Positions 1 through 7,305 of a stretch of DNA of 11,239 nucleotides are shown one piece after another. Below the pieces are notes generated by a model. The model worked only from the letters and a program-made list of their open reading frames with translations, made no database searches and was not told the DNA's origin. How positions within the stretch are numbered: the first letter of the stretch is position 1; the number at the start of each line of letters is the position of its first letter. The stretch is from Pavlovales sp. CCMP2436 (Eukaryota; Haptophyta; Pavlovophyceae; Pavlovales), in the NCBI GenBank assembly GCA_026770615.1, contig MU631331.1, forward strand, positions 499,784 through 511,022, written 5' to 3'. The position numbers were made by a program, and so were the translations under genes.

Positions 1-40
1 AGTTCTAACCAACCCCCCCCCCCAACCCCAATATGATCAG
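1..40 (+). other. 3' end of an intron of the aminotransferase gene
   Basis: C-rich and A-rich sequence containing a run of 13 C ends in ATGATCAG, giving an AG acceptor at 39-40. The coding frame of the following exon is open only from about this point, and the first residues after it match the family. The rest of the intron lies left of the window. Confidence 0.7.
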
Positions 41-346
41 CCCATTGTCCCCGGTGGCGGTTACTTTGTGATGACGGACACCACGGGTGTTAAGGACGCA
101 GGCGGCCCGTCCCCCGCCAACGCGCTCAACGACGACAACAACTTCACGCGACGGAGGGACTTCAAGGCGTGCGAGGCGCTCACCAAGGGCGTGGGCGTGC
201 TTGGGCTGCCCATCGGCGGGTTCTTCTCGCCAGAGCACCGCGGTCTTTCCGACTCACTGCTGCGCTTCGCCTTCTGCAAGACGGACGGGGAACTGGCAGA
301 GGCCGCCTCGCGCCTGAGCGACGCCAAGGAGCGAGGAGCCCTCTAA
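41..346 (+). CDS. C-terminal exon of a kynurenine/glutamine-transaminase-type aminotransferase (partial)
   Basis: This is the last exon of a fold-type I, PLP-dependent aminotransferase of the kynurenine--oxoglutarate transaminase (glutamine transaminase K / methionine aminotransferase) family. These enzymes move an amino group from kynurenine, glutamine or methionine to a 2-oxo acid. The exon gives 101 residues, ending at TAA. It begins with a P-x-G-G-G-Y-F-V-M-x-D segment (family: PxGGYFxxxD). It then has RRDFKACEALTKGVGVLGLP (family: F...L....GV..IP.S.FY) and the terminal LLRFAFCKTDGEL, whose Arg75 matches the arginine that binds the substrate carboxylate. The PLP lysine and N-terminal domain lie left of the window. 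The join with the upstream exon is phase 0 if the acceptor is at 39-40. Family is fairly certain; exact substrate cannot be told from the tail. Confidence 0.85.
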   Translation, partial: PIVPGGGYFVMTDTTGVKDAGGPSPANALNDDNNFTRRRDFKACEALTKGVGVLGLPIGGFFSPEHRGLSDSLLRFAFCKTDGELAEAASRLSDAKERGAL

Positions 347-904
347 GTGCGCGCGAGTGGTGTAGGACCGCTGCATGGCCATTCATTAGAGAGATGGCAG
401 CGTTCCATTCATCGATCGAAAGTTTATCGATCGATTTATGAAACGCTGTATTCTATCCCGATGGCCATGCAGTTACGTCTTACACGCTCGCGTTGCTGCG
501 TCGCCGCGTCGCCCGCTAGATGCTGCGCGGGCAGCGGCCGCGGCCCGAGAAGCGTGCCGCTGTGCCTCTGCAAGTCGGACGCACTTGGCAGGCACTAAAT
601 TAGTTACAACGCCATGCGACTTGTTCATAATTAATGTGTTAAGCTTCTATTTAACTTAGTTCTAGTTGGGTTATGGCTTTGATGACCCCCCCCCCTCCCC
701 CCCCCTAGACAGACAGCTGCTTACGCCATTTTCAAGAATTTCACGAAGCACACGCCAAAATATAGATATTAGTTGATGAATTTATCATAACGCTTTTAGT
801 ATTGTTATTTTTTTTGTTGTGATGCTCCTTTTACCGCCGCCGTGCGCAGTTTTTGCGTCCAGGTGGGCGGTGGCCCTGGACGTGTCAGCGTCTGTGCGTA
901 CGCA
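347..904. other. 3' untranslated and intergenic stretch with a hairpin and a poly-C tract
   Basis: No convincing gene. Contents: a perfect 9-bp inverted repeat (ATCGATCGA at 411-419, TCGATCGAT at 427-435, loop AAGTTTA) about 65 bases after the aminotransferase stop; a GC-rich patch at 480-590 without recognisable coding content; AT-rich DNA at 595-660; a C-rich tract at 686-706 followed by TAGACAGACAG; then AT-rich DNA to about 820. I see no AATAAA signal on the plus strand for the aminotransferase transcript. Confidence 0.5.
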
Positions 905-1104
905 TCACTCGCTGTTGAGCTTGAGCGTCATCTTGCGGTGGCCTACTAAATCACCGACATCACTTTCGTCCATCACGCCGCGCGCGTCCGGGGCCGCAAC
1001 CTTCACGCGCGACTGCACGAGCATGCGCGCGCTCGTCTTTTGCTTCCGGAGGTCCCGGCGCGCGCGCGCAACGACGTCTCCTCGCTTCACCCGGTGAAAG
1101 CCCG
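905..1104 (-). CDS. Possible C-terminal exon of an unrecognised gene
   Basis: On the minus strand a GC3-rich frame of 65 residues runs to a TGA at 905-907. It is lysine- and arginine-rich (RGDVVARARRDLRKQ) and ends in GDLVGHRKMTLKLNSE. A possible acceptor, CGCGACAG, precedes it with the exon starting at 1104. A GTATGT donor-like motif sits only 38 bases further upstream (minus strand, starting at 1142), so a very small intron is possible but unproven. I do not recognise a family. Upstream on this strand the frame stays open through the 5' region of the Sel1 gene, but that part is low-complexity Arg/Gly/Ala and probably not coding. A transcript or homologue would be needed to establish this as a gene. 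Confidence 0.33.
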
Positions 1105-1413
1105 CTGTCGCGGGTTCAGGCTTTGAGCAGGGGAGTACATACCTGCTTTGAGAGAGCGGCCGCTCCAAAAAGTTGCACCAGAGCTCACCAAGGTTTTTCA
1201 AAACCGGCGCACCTCGGCAGCCATCTCTGCCCCCTCGGCCCTCGCAGCTCGGCCGCCCCGCGCCTCTGCAGCCTCCACTCGCAGCTCGGAGCTCTTCGCC
1301 TCGTACAGCCGCCTCCTCCCACTCGCCGCTTGCAGCTCCTCTGCGCGCCTCGCCTCGCGCAGCTTGGGCCGAGTGCCGCCGCGCCTCGTCGTTGCCAGTC
1401 GCTGCCAGGTGCG

Positions 1414-2524
1414 ATGGACGTGACCGAGCTCCGCCGAAAGGCCGACCAGGGCGACGCGGACGCGCAGTTTCGCCTCGCATATTGCTATTACGAGGGAGGA
1501 ATTCTGCCGCAAGACTACGCCGAGGCTGCTGCCCTCTACCGCCGCGTCGCCGACCAGGGTCACTTGGGCGCGCAGTGCAGCCTTGGGCTAGCCTACCGCG
1601 ATGGGAAGGGCGTGCCGCAGGACGATCGCGAGGCTGCTCGGCTCTTCCGCCGTGCAGCCAACAAGGGGCACGCGGAATCGATGTGCGTACTCGGGAGATT
1701 CTATCGATTCGGCAAGGGGGTTCCTTAGGACGACAACGAGGCTGCTCGCCTCTACCGCCGCGCGGCCGAGCACGGGCACGCGTTGGCGCAGTTCAATTAC
1801 GGTCAGTGCCTCGACGAAGGGAGGGGCGTGCAGCAGGACTATCGCGAGGCTGCTCGCCTCTTCGGCTAGGCTGCCGAGCAGGGCTACGCTGCCGGCTGCC
1901 GAGCAGGGCTATGCTGCCGCGCAGTTCAGTTTAGGGGCTTAGCACGAATTGGGCAGGGGCATGCCGCAGGACATGGGCGAGGCTGCTCGCTATTACCGCC
2001 TCGCAGCCGACCAGGGCCTCGCTGGTGCCCAGTTCAATTTTGGGGTATGCTGCGAATGTGGCAGGGGCGTGCCGCAGGACATTGGCGAGGCTGCTCGCTA
2101 TTACCGCCTCGCAGCCGAGCAGGGGCTCGCGCTTTCCCAGCTCTACCTGGGCAGGCTTCTCCTCCGGGCGGCGGCTGCGGGAAGAGCGCTGCCTGCCGCG
2201 CCGGGAAAAGCCGCTCGCTTACTCGCGCAGGCGGCGCAGCAGACGGAAGACGAGCAGATCCATCTCGATGCGCTCGCTGCGCTCAGCGCGTACGCGCACG
2301 ATCCCGACGTCGTCAAGATGTGCTGCGTCGGCTGCGGCAAGACGCTGAAGCTCAAATCGTGCTCCAAGTGCCTCACCGCAAAGCTCTGTGGCGCCGAGTG
2401 CGTCCGGCGCATGTGGCCCGTGCACAAGCAGAGCTGCAAGACCTTCGCCGCGGCCCGGGAGGAGGCCACGGTGGCCGCGGGCGGCGGCGCGGACGAGCAC
2501 GGCGCGGCGCTGGCTGCCGAGTAG
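1414..2524 (+). pseudogene. Sel1-like repeat protein with C-terminal MYND zinc finger, interrupted
   Basis: The sequence encodes six or seven Sel1-like repeats of 36 residues (TPR-related helical hairpins; consensus LGxxYxxGxGVxQDxxEAARLYRRAAxQGxA), then a MYND zinc finger at 2324-2437 with C-x2-C-x8-C-x2-C-x5-C-x3-C-x7-H-x3-C all present. Sel1 arrays and MYND fingers are protein-binding modules; no enzyme domain is visible. The start is ATG at 1414 (context GCGATGG), where Sel1-like sequence begins. The frame is broken by TAG at 1726-1728 (where repeats have Gln: GVP-Q-DD), TAG at 1867-1869, a 25-bp duplication at 1870-1919 that shifts frame by one, and TAG at 1940-1942. Downstream the frame is clean to TAG at 2522. 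An ATG at 1949 would give an intact 191-residue protein with two good Sel1 repeats plus MYND, so a short product remains possible. Otherwise it is a recent pseudogene or carries sequence errors. Confidence 0.7.
1870..1919 (+). repeat. 25-bp tandem duplication that shifts the Sel1 frame
   Basis: Two adjacent 25-base copies beginning GCTGCCGAGCAGGGCTA (1870-1894 and 1895-1919) differ at one base (C1887 against T1912). Since 25 is not a multiple of three, the first copy is in frame with the upstream repeats and the second with the downstream repeats and the MYND finger. Removing one copy would restore one frame. Confidence 0.9.
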
Positions 2525-2656
2525 CAAGCCTGCTGCTCGCTTCAGCTGGGCGCCCAGCCGCCAGCGGATGTCCGTCGAATCAGTGGCCAGTCCGGGGGGA
2601 AATTGCAAAAAAGTCCGGTGATTATCCTCCGGATCAACTCACTCGAACTGGGCTGG

Positions 2657-2739
2657 GCCCCGAGGAATTAGTTGCGGATTCGTGAATGCCAGAATGGGGC
2701 GCCGCCCCATTCACGAATCCGCAACTAACTCCTCGGGGC
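2657..2739. repeat. Long hairpin in the outer left half
   Basis: The left arm from GCCCCGAGGA through TTAGTTGCGGATTCGTGAATG pairs with the right arm ending GCAACTAACTCCTCGGGGC. One mismatch and an 8-base insertion (near CCAGAATG, 2689-2696) interrupt pairing. The apex is GGGGCG/CGCCCC. It lies in the element 130 bp after the Sel1 gene stop. Confidence 0.85.
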
Positions 2740-2809
2740 TCCTTCGGGAACCGTGACTTTCTTTCCGCTTCCGAGCGCTGAGAATCGGAAATGTTAGTTA
2801 CCTTCTAAG

Positions 2810-3229
2810 GGGTCGAAATCCGAATTAGTGGCCAGTCCGGGGGGAAATCGCGAAAAAATCCGGTGAAAATCCTCCGGAGCAACTCACGAACCAGAGGTGG
2901 TGCACAAAAGTTAGTTGCAGATTCGTGAATGGGACGCCGCCCCATTCACGAATCCGCAACTAACTTTTGTGCACCACTTCGGGAACCATGACTTTCTTTT
3001 CGCTTCCGAACGCTGAGAATCGGAAATGTTAGTTATCTTTAGTATGTTCTCGACCCCAGAGGCACACAAGAGGCACACAAATTGGGCTCCGACCCTCGAG
3101 GAGGGCTCTATTCGACAGCAGCTATCGACACTTAGCGCGCAGGGGCGAACGATGTCTACTTCTTCGACCCGGCCACCGCTTTTCTCCCTCCCCAGTGCAG
3201 AACCGTGCCACTAATTCGGATTTCGACCC
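2810..3229. mobile_element. Inner copy of the foldback element with perfect 23-bp terminal inverted repeats
   Basis: The 23 bases at 2810-2832 (starting GGGTCGAAATCCGAATTAG) are the exact reverse complement of 3207-3229 (starting GCCACTAATTCGGATTTCG). Identity stops on both sides. The bases AG lie immediately outside both ends (2808-2809 and 3230-3231), so any target duplication is at most 2 bp. Total length is 420 bp. The outer copy has the same ends in decayed form: its right end (3381-3403) differs by one base, and its left end near 2575 has lost about 8 bases. Confidence 0.7.
2897..2977. repeat. Long hairpin in the inner left half
   Basis: Arms of 37 bases (2897-2933 and 2941-2977) pair with a single mismatch around a 7-base apex. 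The inner part of the stem (TTAGTTGC[A/G]GATTCGTGAA) matches the other hairpin. The outer part (GTGGTGCACAAAAG) is unrelated to that hairpin's outer part but pairs perfectly with its own other arm. Confidence 0.9.
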
Positions 3230-3403
3230 AGAGGCACACGAGAGGCAAACAAATCGGGCCCCAACCGTCGAGGAGGGCTTTATTCGACAGCAGCTATCGA
3301 CACTTAGCGCGCAGGGGCACGAACAATGTCTACTTATTCGTCCCGCCTACAGCTTTTCCCCCTCCCCAGTGCGGAATCGCGCCACTAATTCGGAATTCGA
3401 CCC

Positions 3404-3870
3404 ACTTACTCACCATCCAAATTGGACCCAGACCATAAGAATATTTTCACTGTATTGGTCATCCCATTCCCTGGCCAAATTCTATGCCGCCATGCGAATA
3501 GCAGGATATGTCACTTTCATTAACTTTGATATTTTATTAAATATATTAAATTAATTATTACGCGCTCAGCGAAGGGATGAAGCTTTTTATTGGCTGGCCT
3601 CTTGATGGTTGATATAGTGACCATAGTTACATTTTAAGTCTCAGCTCGGCCTCGGGAGAACGAAATATGGACACACGGTAACCATGCGGCCGCATACTTG
3701 TTAATAGATCCTAATACCCTTCAGCTCAGGGTGGGATCGCTATATATTGCGCCAGCCGAAGAGGGGCGAGCTCGAGAGGATGTCGCGCGGGCTGCCTGTG
3801 GTCTCAACGCACTGGGACGCGCCCACCCGCCCGCTCCAGCCTCCACGTGGCGGGCAGCCTATCATCGTCA
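3404..3870. other. Intergenic and SRPRB 3' flank
   Basis: AT-rich at about 3430-3560, with no supported gene. On the minus strand an AATAAA lies at 3586-3591, about 280 bases after the SRPRB stop, a candidate polyadenylation signal. The part from 3760 to 3870 is GC-rich 3' untranslated sequence. Confidence 0.4.
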
Positions 3871-4711
3871 TCATAGCTTGAGGTGCTTGCCAATGAAGTC
3901 TAGCACGGGCTCGAGCCCGGGCTTCTTGGCACAGCAGTCTGCTAGATCGACCTCGATGCACGGCGCCTGCGCCGGGTGCAGCCCACGAGGTGAGTAGTGC
4001 GTTAATCGAGAGAGTTAAGAGGGGGGGTGGGGCTCGCGGGTGGGCGCGGGCGTGCGACGGCGAGGGCGGCCGCGGCCCGCGCCGCGCGCGCACCTCTTTG
4101 AATGTGAACGGGACGCCAACTGGGCTCACGCGCGTGCCCTGCGTTTTGTCGGAGAGGTCCTGCATCGAGGAACGCGAGTGCTGGATCCGATCGATCTCCT
4201 TCTCAATCAGCCCGCGCAGCTGGACCGCGCGCATCGCCTTGGCCGAGTCGGATTTGTTGCACGCGATCAGCACCGGCACGCGCAACCGGCGCATCGCGTC
4301 CGTGGTAAACACCTCATAGAGCACGCCCGCAGCGAGCTTTGCGTGCGTGAGCGGGTCGGAGGCGTCGAGCACGCAGACGATCACGCCGGCGGCCCCAATC
4401 CGTGTGAGCATCTGCGGCTGCAGCTGCGGCGCGCCGGGGCAGTCGACAACATGCAACGGACTCAACGGCGTTGGCTTGCCATCTTGCCTCGCGACAGAGA
4501 CGGCGAAGGTGTCCTCGTTGGCCGCCTGCGACATGTGCGTGGGGATGTCCCGCCCGTCGCGCAGCTGGACAAACATGGCGGTCTTCCCCGCGCCGCAGGG
4601 CCCGACCAGCAGGACGGTGCTGCCACGGCTGACCGCACGCCCGCGCGTTGCGAGGAAGGCGACAAGCAGCAGCAGCAGCAGCGCCACCACCGCGATTACC
4701 GTGGCGTCCAT
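3871..4711 (-). CDS. SRPRB: Signal recognition particle receptor subunit beta, two exons
   Basis: This is the membrane-anchored small GTPase that holds SRP receptor alpha at the ER and so docks ribosome-nascent-chain complexes for co-translational export. Exon 1 is 4711-4094 (206 codons), the intron 4093-3967 (127 bases, GTGCGC...GGCGCAG), and exon 2 is 3966-3871 (31 codons plus TGA), joined in phase 0 for 237 residues. That length suits the family. Residues 4-22 are an N-terminal transmembrane segment. G1 is GPCGAGKT (37-44), G3 is DCPG (90-93) and G4 is NKSD (152-155). The intron is required: reading through it gives low-complexity Arg/Pro/Ala, whereas splicing gives FTFKE-APCIEVDLADCC and ends GKHLKL, fitting the G5 region and last helix. 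The ATG at 4711 starts directly before the membrane anchor. All GTPase motifs look functional, and it is the only complete, confidently named gene here. Confidence 0.94.
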
Positions 4712-5070
4712 AGCGCGCGAACGACGCGGTCGGGCGATGGGCGTGGTGTGCTAGTACAGTGGCCCGCGCAGGGGGGGGGTGGTGTTATCTCAATTCTGCG
4801 CTGATTTCACTCCTCGCGTTCTCTCTCCGCCGCGAACCTTACTCGTCGTCACTCACTAATAACACACGTTTTAGAACACACGTTTTCCCCTGCCCACTCC
4901 GTTTGGCCCCGCAGGCTTTCTGAGTAACCAGGCTCAAGGGGGGGGGGGGAAGTATCTGTGTGCTTGGCTTGGTCCTAGACTCACGTCCGGTTGACCTTCC
5001 GGGGACAGACGTCCCGACTAGAAATCCTTTCCTTGACTGTGAGGGTGTGTTGCCCTAATTTAATACCCGG
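4712..5070. other. Intergenic region upstream of SRPRB
   Basis: Contains a G run at 4771-4779, a direct repeat of ACACGTTTT (in 4862-4886), a G run of 11 at about 4939-4950, and otherwise mixed sequence. It would hold the SRPRB promoter, but no TATA box or other element stands out. I looked here for earlier exons of the HisC-type gene that follows and found none. Confidence 0.4.
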
Positions 5071-5250
5071 CATTGCCCTGTACAACTTACCCCAGTCATT
5101 ACCCTGTATAACTAATTTTCGTCATTACCCTGTATAACTAATTTTCGTCATTACCCTGTATAACTAATTCCCGTTATTACCCTGCATAACTTATTCCCGT
5201 TATTGCCCTGTATAACTAATTCCCGTCATTACCCTGCATTACTGCCCTGC
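5071..5250 (+). repeat. 26-bp minisatellite
   Basis: Six full units start at 5071, 5097, 5123, 5149, 5175 and 5201, with a partial one at 5227. The consensus is CATTACCCTGTATAACTAAT followed by TTTCGT or TCCCGT. The two units at 5097 and 5123 are identical; the first and last are the most diverged. The array ends about 12 bases before the splice acceptor of the HisC exon at 5262, so it probably lies within an intron. Confidence 0.92.
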
Positions 5251-5261
5251 TTCATGACCAG

Positions 5262-5681
5262 GACGCCAACTTCCTACTTGCAGAAACGGGCACAGTCGAG
5301 ACAGCCACCTTGGTTTACAACGGACTCAAGGCGCGCGGAATCCTGGTAACCCGCCCCCCGCCCTTACACACACACACACACACCAACCCCCCCCCAGCCC
5401 CCCCCACCCACACACCCATCATTCCACCTCCAACCCCACCCTCCACCCACCACCACTACCATCAAAACCACCCCCAACCACCAACCCAGGATGCATCCTT
5501 CAAATCTTATCCATTCATACATGCATTCCTTTTTTTTGCATACTAATAATTTCCGTTGCGATTTCAGATTAGATACTTCTCCAGCCGCCCCGATCTGAAC
5601 ACGAAGCTCCGCATCACCATTGGCACTCCAGAGAGCAACCAGGCCATGCTCGCAGCTGTCAAGGAGCTGCTCAGCAAGTGA
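5262..5681 (+). CDS. hisC: Two C-terminal exons of histidinol-phosphate aminotransferase, N-terminal part absent
   Basis: The exon at 5262-5345 (28 codons, DANFLLAETGTVETATLVYN then GLKARGIL) and that at 5568-5681 (37 codons plus TGA, starting IRYFSSRPDL with LRITIGTPESNQAMLAAV) join in phase 0. Together they match the end of HisC, which converts imidazole-acetol phosphate to histidinol phosphate using glutamate (family: P-S-x-A-N-F-L...ARGI-x-VRYF....LRITVGTPE-x-N). The conserved Arg in LRI-T-I-G is present. The 222-base intron starts GTAACC, is C/A-rich, and ends with TACTAAT, a good branch point, before GATTTCAG. The acceptor before exon 1 is TTCATGACCAG. Only 65 of about 350 residues are here; the PLP lysine and most of the fold are missing, and the 550 bp back to the opposite-strand SRPRB cannot hold them. 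Either the gene has a very long intron containing other genes, or this is a displaced fragment or assembly join. Confidence 0.85.
5366..5490 (+). repeat. C/A-rich low-complexity tract inside the HisC intron
   Basis: (AC)n followed by poly-C and CCA/CCACC runs, all on the coding strand and starting within about 20 bases of the donor. A very similar C/A-rich tract follows the donor of the FkbM-like exon. Confidence 0.85.
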
Positions 5682-6039
5682 GCGAAAAGCGGGATTTTAT
5701 CGGGATATAAACAGCAGCATTGTTTACGTCCCGATGCCTGGCTTTATTCCGCAATACGATCGAGAAGCACTATGCGACATTCGCATTTAGCCGTAGCGCA
5801 ATATTTTGAACTTCGCATCCGCGAAACCCGCTTGTACTGAATAAATAAAGCACACAGTCATCCAGTGTCGTCCGCGGTATATACTATTAGGCTAATACTA
5901 TATTGATGTAGATATAAGTATTACTATTTGACTTGCGCGCGCAGGCTCCGACGGCGACGCTCTACGCCGTGACTGTGAGTGGGGATAATGCATACTTATG
6001 TACTACATACTGATAATACGGTACGTAAACCGGCCGCCG
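5682..6039. other. 3' flank of the HisC fragment and intergenic DNA
   Basis: The HisC-type stop is followed by GC-balanced sequence, an AATAAATAAA at 5840-5849, then AT-rich DNA. A GC-rich island at 5935-5985 contains an exon-like 30-base segment between an AG and a GTGAGT (see findings). No supported gene. Confidence 0.45.
5840..5849 (+). promoter_or_regulatory. Candidate polyadenylation signal AATAAATAAA
   Basis: Two overlapping AATAAA hexamers lie about 160 bases after the HisC-type stop codon on the same strand. Position and sequence fit a cleavage/polyadenylation signal. Many protists do not rely on this motif, so the call is tentative. Confidence 0.4.
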
Positions 6040-6630
6040 CTATCGTAGGCCCCTGCTGGGCCGTCGGTGCTTCCGCTTCGCCAGCGGCCGATTGTTATTC
6101 AGCTCTGAGAAGCCAGTCTGTGTGATCTGCACAAAGTGCCGCCGCTTGGTCATGCGTGGTTGCGGGCAGCAGGCGAGCGGCAGCGCAGCGGTGTGGAGCT
6201 CAACTGCCTGGGTCGCGCAGCGGTCGACAAGCTGTTTTACCGGCACGTGCGGGAGCTGAAGCAGCTCCGCGCTGATTGGCGATAGGTTGACTGCCGTCAT
6301 GTTGTTGAAGTTGAGGAAGGCGCCCACGAAGACGTGCACGTTGCGCGCGCGAGTCGAGTGCATGGACATGGCGTTGTAGCGGACCGGCGTGGAGACCGTG
6401 GGCGCGAAGTTTCGGATGGCGGGCGGGTATGCCAAATTGTGCGTCCAGAAGTGACTTGGCCGAATCAGATCGACACCCACGATAAAGACTGTGTCATAGC
6501 CGAGCAGCACGATCAGGTACAGGACTAGAGTGGTGGAGGCGGTGCATGCTTTAGTCATGCGACTGCAGTGCGAGGGGGCGAAGCGGCCGTCGGCGGCGAC
6601 GCAGGATGTCTTAGCGCGCCAAGAGACCAT
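6040..6630 (-). CDS. Putative single-pass membrane protein of unknown function
   Basis: An intact frame of 196 residues from ATG at 6630 to TAG at 6040. Codon third positions are strongly G/C although the surrounding DNA is AT-rich, which supports real coding. Residues 33-54 (TLVLYLIVLLGYDTVFIVGV) form a probable transmembrane segment or signal anchor. It is followed by a domain with SHFWTHNLAYPPAIRNF, NVHVFVGAFLNFNNMTAVN (an N-M-T glycosylation sequon) and a basic tail (RPLAKRKHRRPSRGLR). I do not recognise the family. A type II luminal protein would fit the layout, but that is a guess. The frame stays open for a few codons upstream of the ATG, so a further 5' exon cannot be excluded. Confidence 0.5.
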   Translation of the reverse strand: MVSWRAKTSCVAADGRFAPSHCSRMTKACTASTTLVLYLIVLLGYDTVFIVGVDLIRPSHFWTHNLAYPPAIRNFAPTVSTPVRYNAMSMHSTRARNVHVFVGAFLNFNNMTAVNLSPISAELLQLPHVPVKQLVDRCATQAVELHTAALPLACCPQPRMTKRRHFVQITQTGFSELNNNRPLAKRKHRRPSRGLR

Positions 6631-6914
6631 CTTCGCGTTGTACACGCACCCGCTTTTTGTTTCTTTTCTTTTTGAGACCCGCCCAATGCTCCCAAGAACG
6701 TCGACAACAAATTATAATAATCACGGGCAATACTACTCATGCATGCCTGGTAATATAATATATTGCGTAGGAGCCTGCGTCGGAGTGCTAAGATCAGATT
6801 GGCTTGAACTTGACACACCGCCAGCCAGAATCCCTCTACATTCATATATTGCTACGATTCAAATATGTATTATATGTGATATTTTTTTTTTTTTTTTCTA
6901 CGCATTGACAACTG
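6631..6914. other. AT-rich spacer
   Basis: Upstream flank of the putative membrane-protein gene. It contains a T-rich stretch at 6656-6674 and a run of about 16 T near 6883-6898. No supported gene. Confidence 0.4.
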
Positions 6915-7140
6915 TGTACTGAGAATTCTAATAAAAAGTAATTAATATCTAATAAAAATCTAATAAAAATCTAATAAAATCTAATAAATACTTATAAATG
7001 GTAATAAATACTTATATTGACGGCACTATGGTACGGTGCCCGCACCTTGTCGTATATTTATATGATCTATTACCACTATGGTATGATTAATTTGTGGTTT
7101 TTTGATGTTTTGCGTACTTTTTATTAGAATTCTCAGTACA
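6915..7140. mobile_element. 226-bp MITE-like element with perfect 26-bp terminal inverted repeats
   Basis: The 26 bases at 6915-6940 (TGTACTGAGAATTCTAATAA and six more) are the exact reverse complement of 7115-7140. Pairing stops at both the inner and outer edge. The interior is AT-rich and noncoding, with a tandem run of AATCTAATAAA units at about 6943-6985 and a small hairpin GGCAC...GTGCC near 7023-7041. No obvious target-site duplication is visible. A short non-autonomous DNA transposon is the likeliest explanation. No transposase is in the window. Confidence 0.65.
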
Positions 7141-7305
7141 TACCACTATGCCGTCAATTATTTGATACATATGCCTACCTTATCCATTTAATTAATCTAA
7201 TAATTCTAATAATTCCTATATACATACCATTATGGTACGGGATTTATATAGATTTTATTCAATTTAATAGACCGGCCGCACCGTGACGTAGTCACTACTT
7301 AATAC
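7141..7305. other. AT-rich spacer between the inverted-repeat element and the 30-bp array
   Basis: Holds further copies of a CACTATG/CATTATGG motif (7144, 7228) and the small GC patch GACCGGCCGCACCGTGACG (7271-7289). No gene seen. Confidence 0.35.

Larger units (their letters stand above)
2573..3403. mobile_element. Self-nested foldback/MITE-like element, no transposase
   Basis: The island consists of two left-half copies (about 2573-2809 and 2810-3055) followed by two right-half copies (about 3048-3229 and 3222-3403). The left half begins near AGTGGCCAGTCCGGGGGGAA, contains a long hairpin and ends near AGAATCGGAAATGTTAGTTA. The right half contains TTCGACAGCAGCTATCGACA and ends in GCCACTAATTCGGA followed by TTCGACCC. 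Each left end is the inverse of a right end. The simplest reading is an outer element (left half 2573-2809, right half 3230-3403) interrupted by a complete inner element at 2810-3229. No long coding frame or transposase is present. It lies about 50 bp after the Sel1 gene. Two rounds of half-unit tandem duplication are an alternative. Confidence 0.65.

Noticed and set aside
686..716. Intron acceptor (C-rich tract plus TAGACAGACAG)
   Set aside because: No downstream exon with recognisable coding character; a short frame following it ends within about 60 bases.
1123..1413. Longer N-terminus for the Sel1 protein (open frame upstream of the ATG at 1414)
   Set aside because: The upstream residues are Ala/Pro/Ser/Arg-rich CT-tract translation with no Sel1 character, and the repeat begins directly at the 1414 ATG.
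1105..1480. Minus-strand extension of the 905-1104 frame across the Sel1 5' region
   Set aside because: Compositionally biased Gly/Arg/Ala sequence, antisense to a CT-rich leader, with no recognisable domain.
3740..4093. SRPRB reading frame continuing past the end of exon 1
   Set aside because: The continuation is low-complexity Arg/Pro/Ala with no match to the family. A GT-AG intron at 4093-3967 gives the correct C-terminus.
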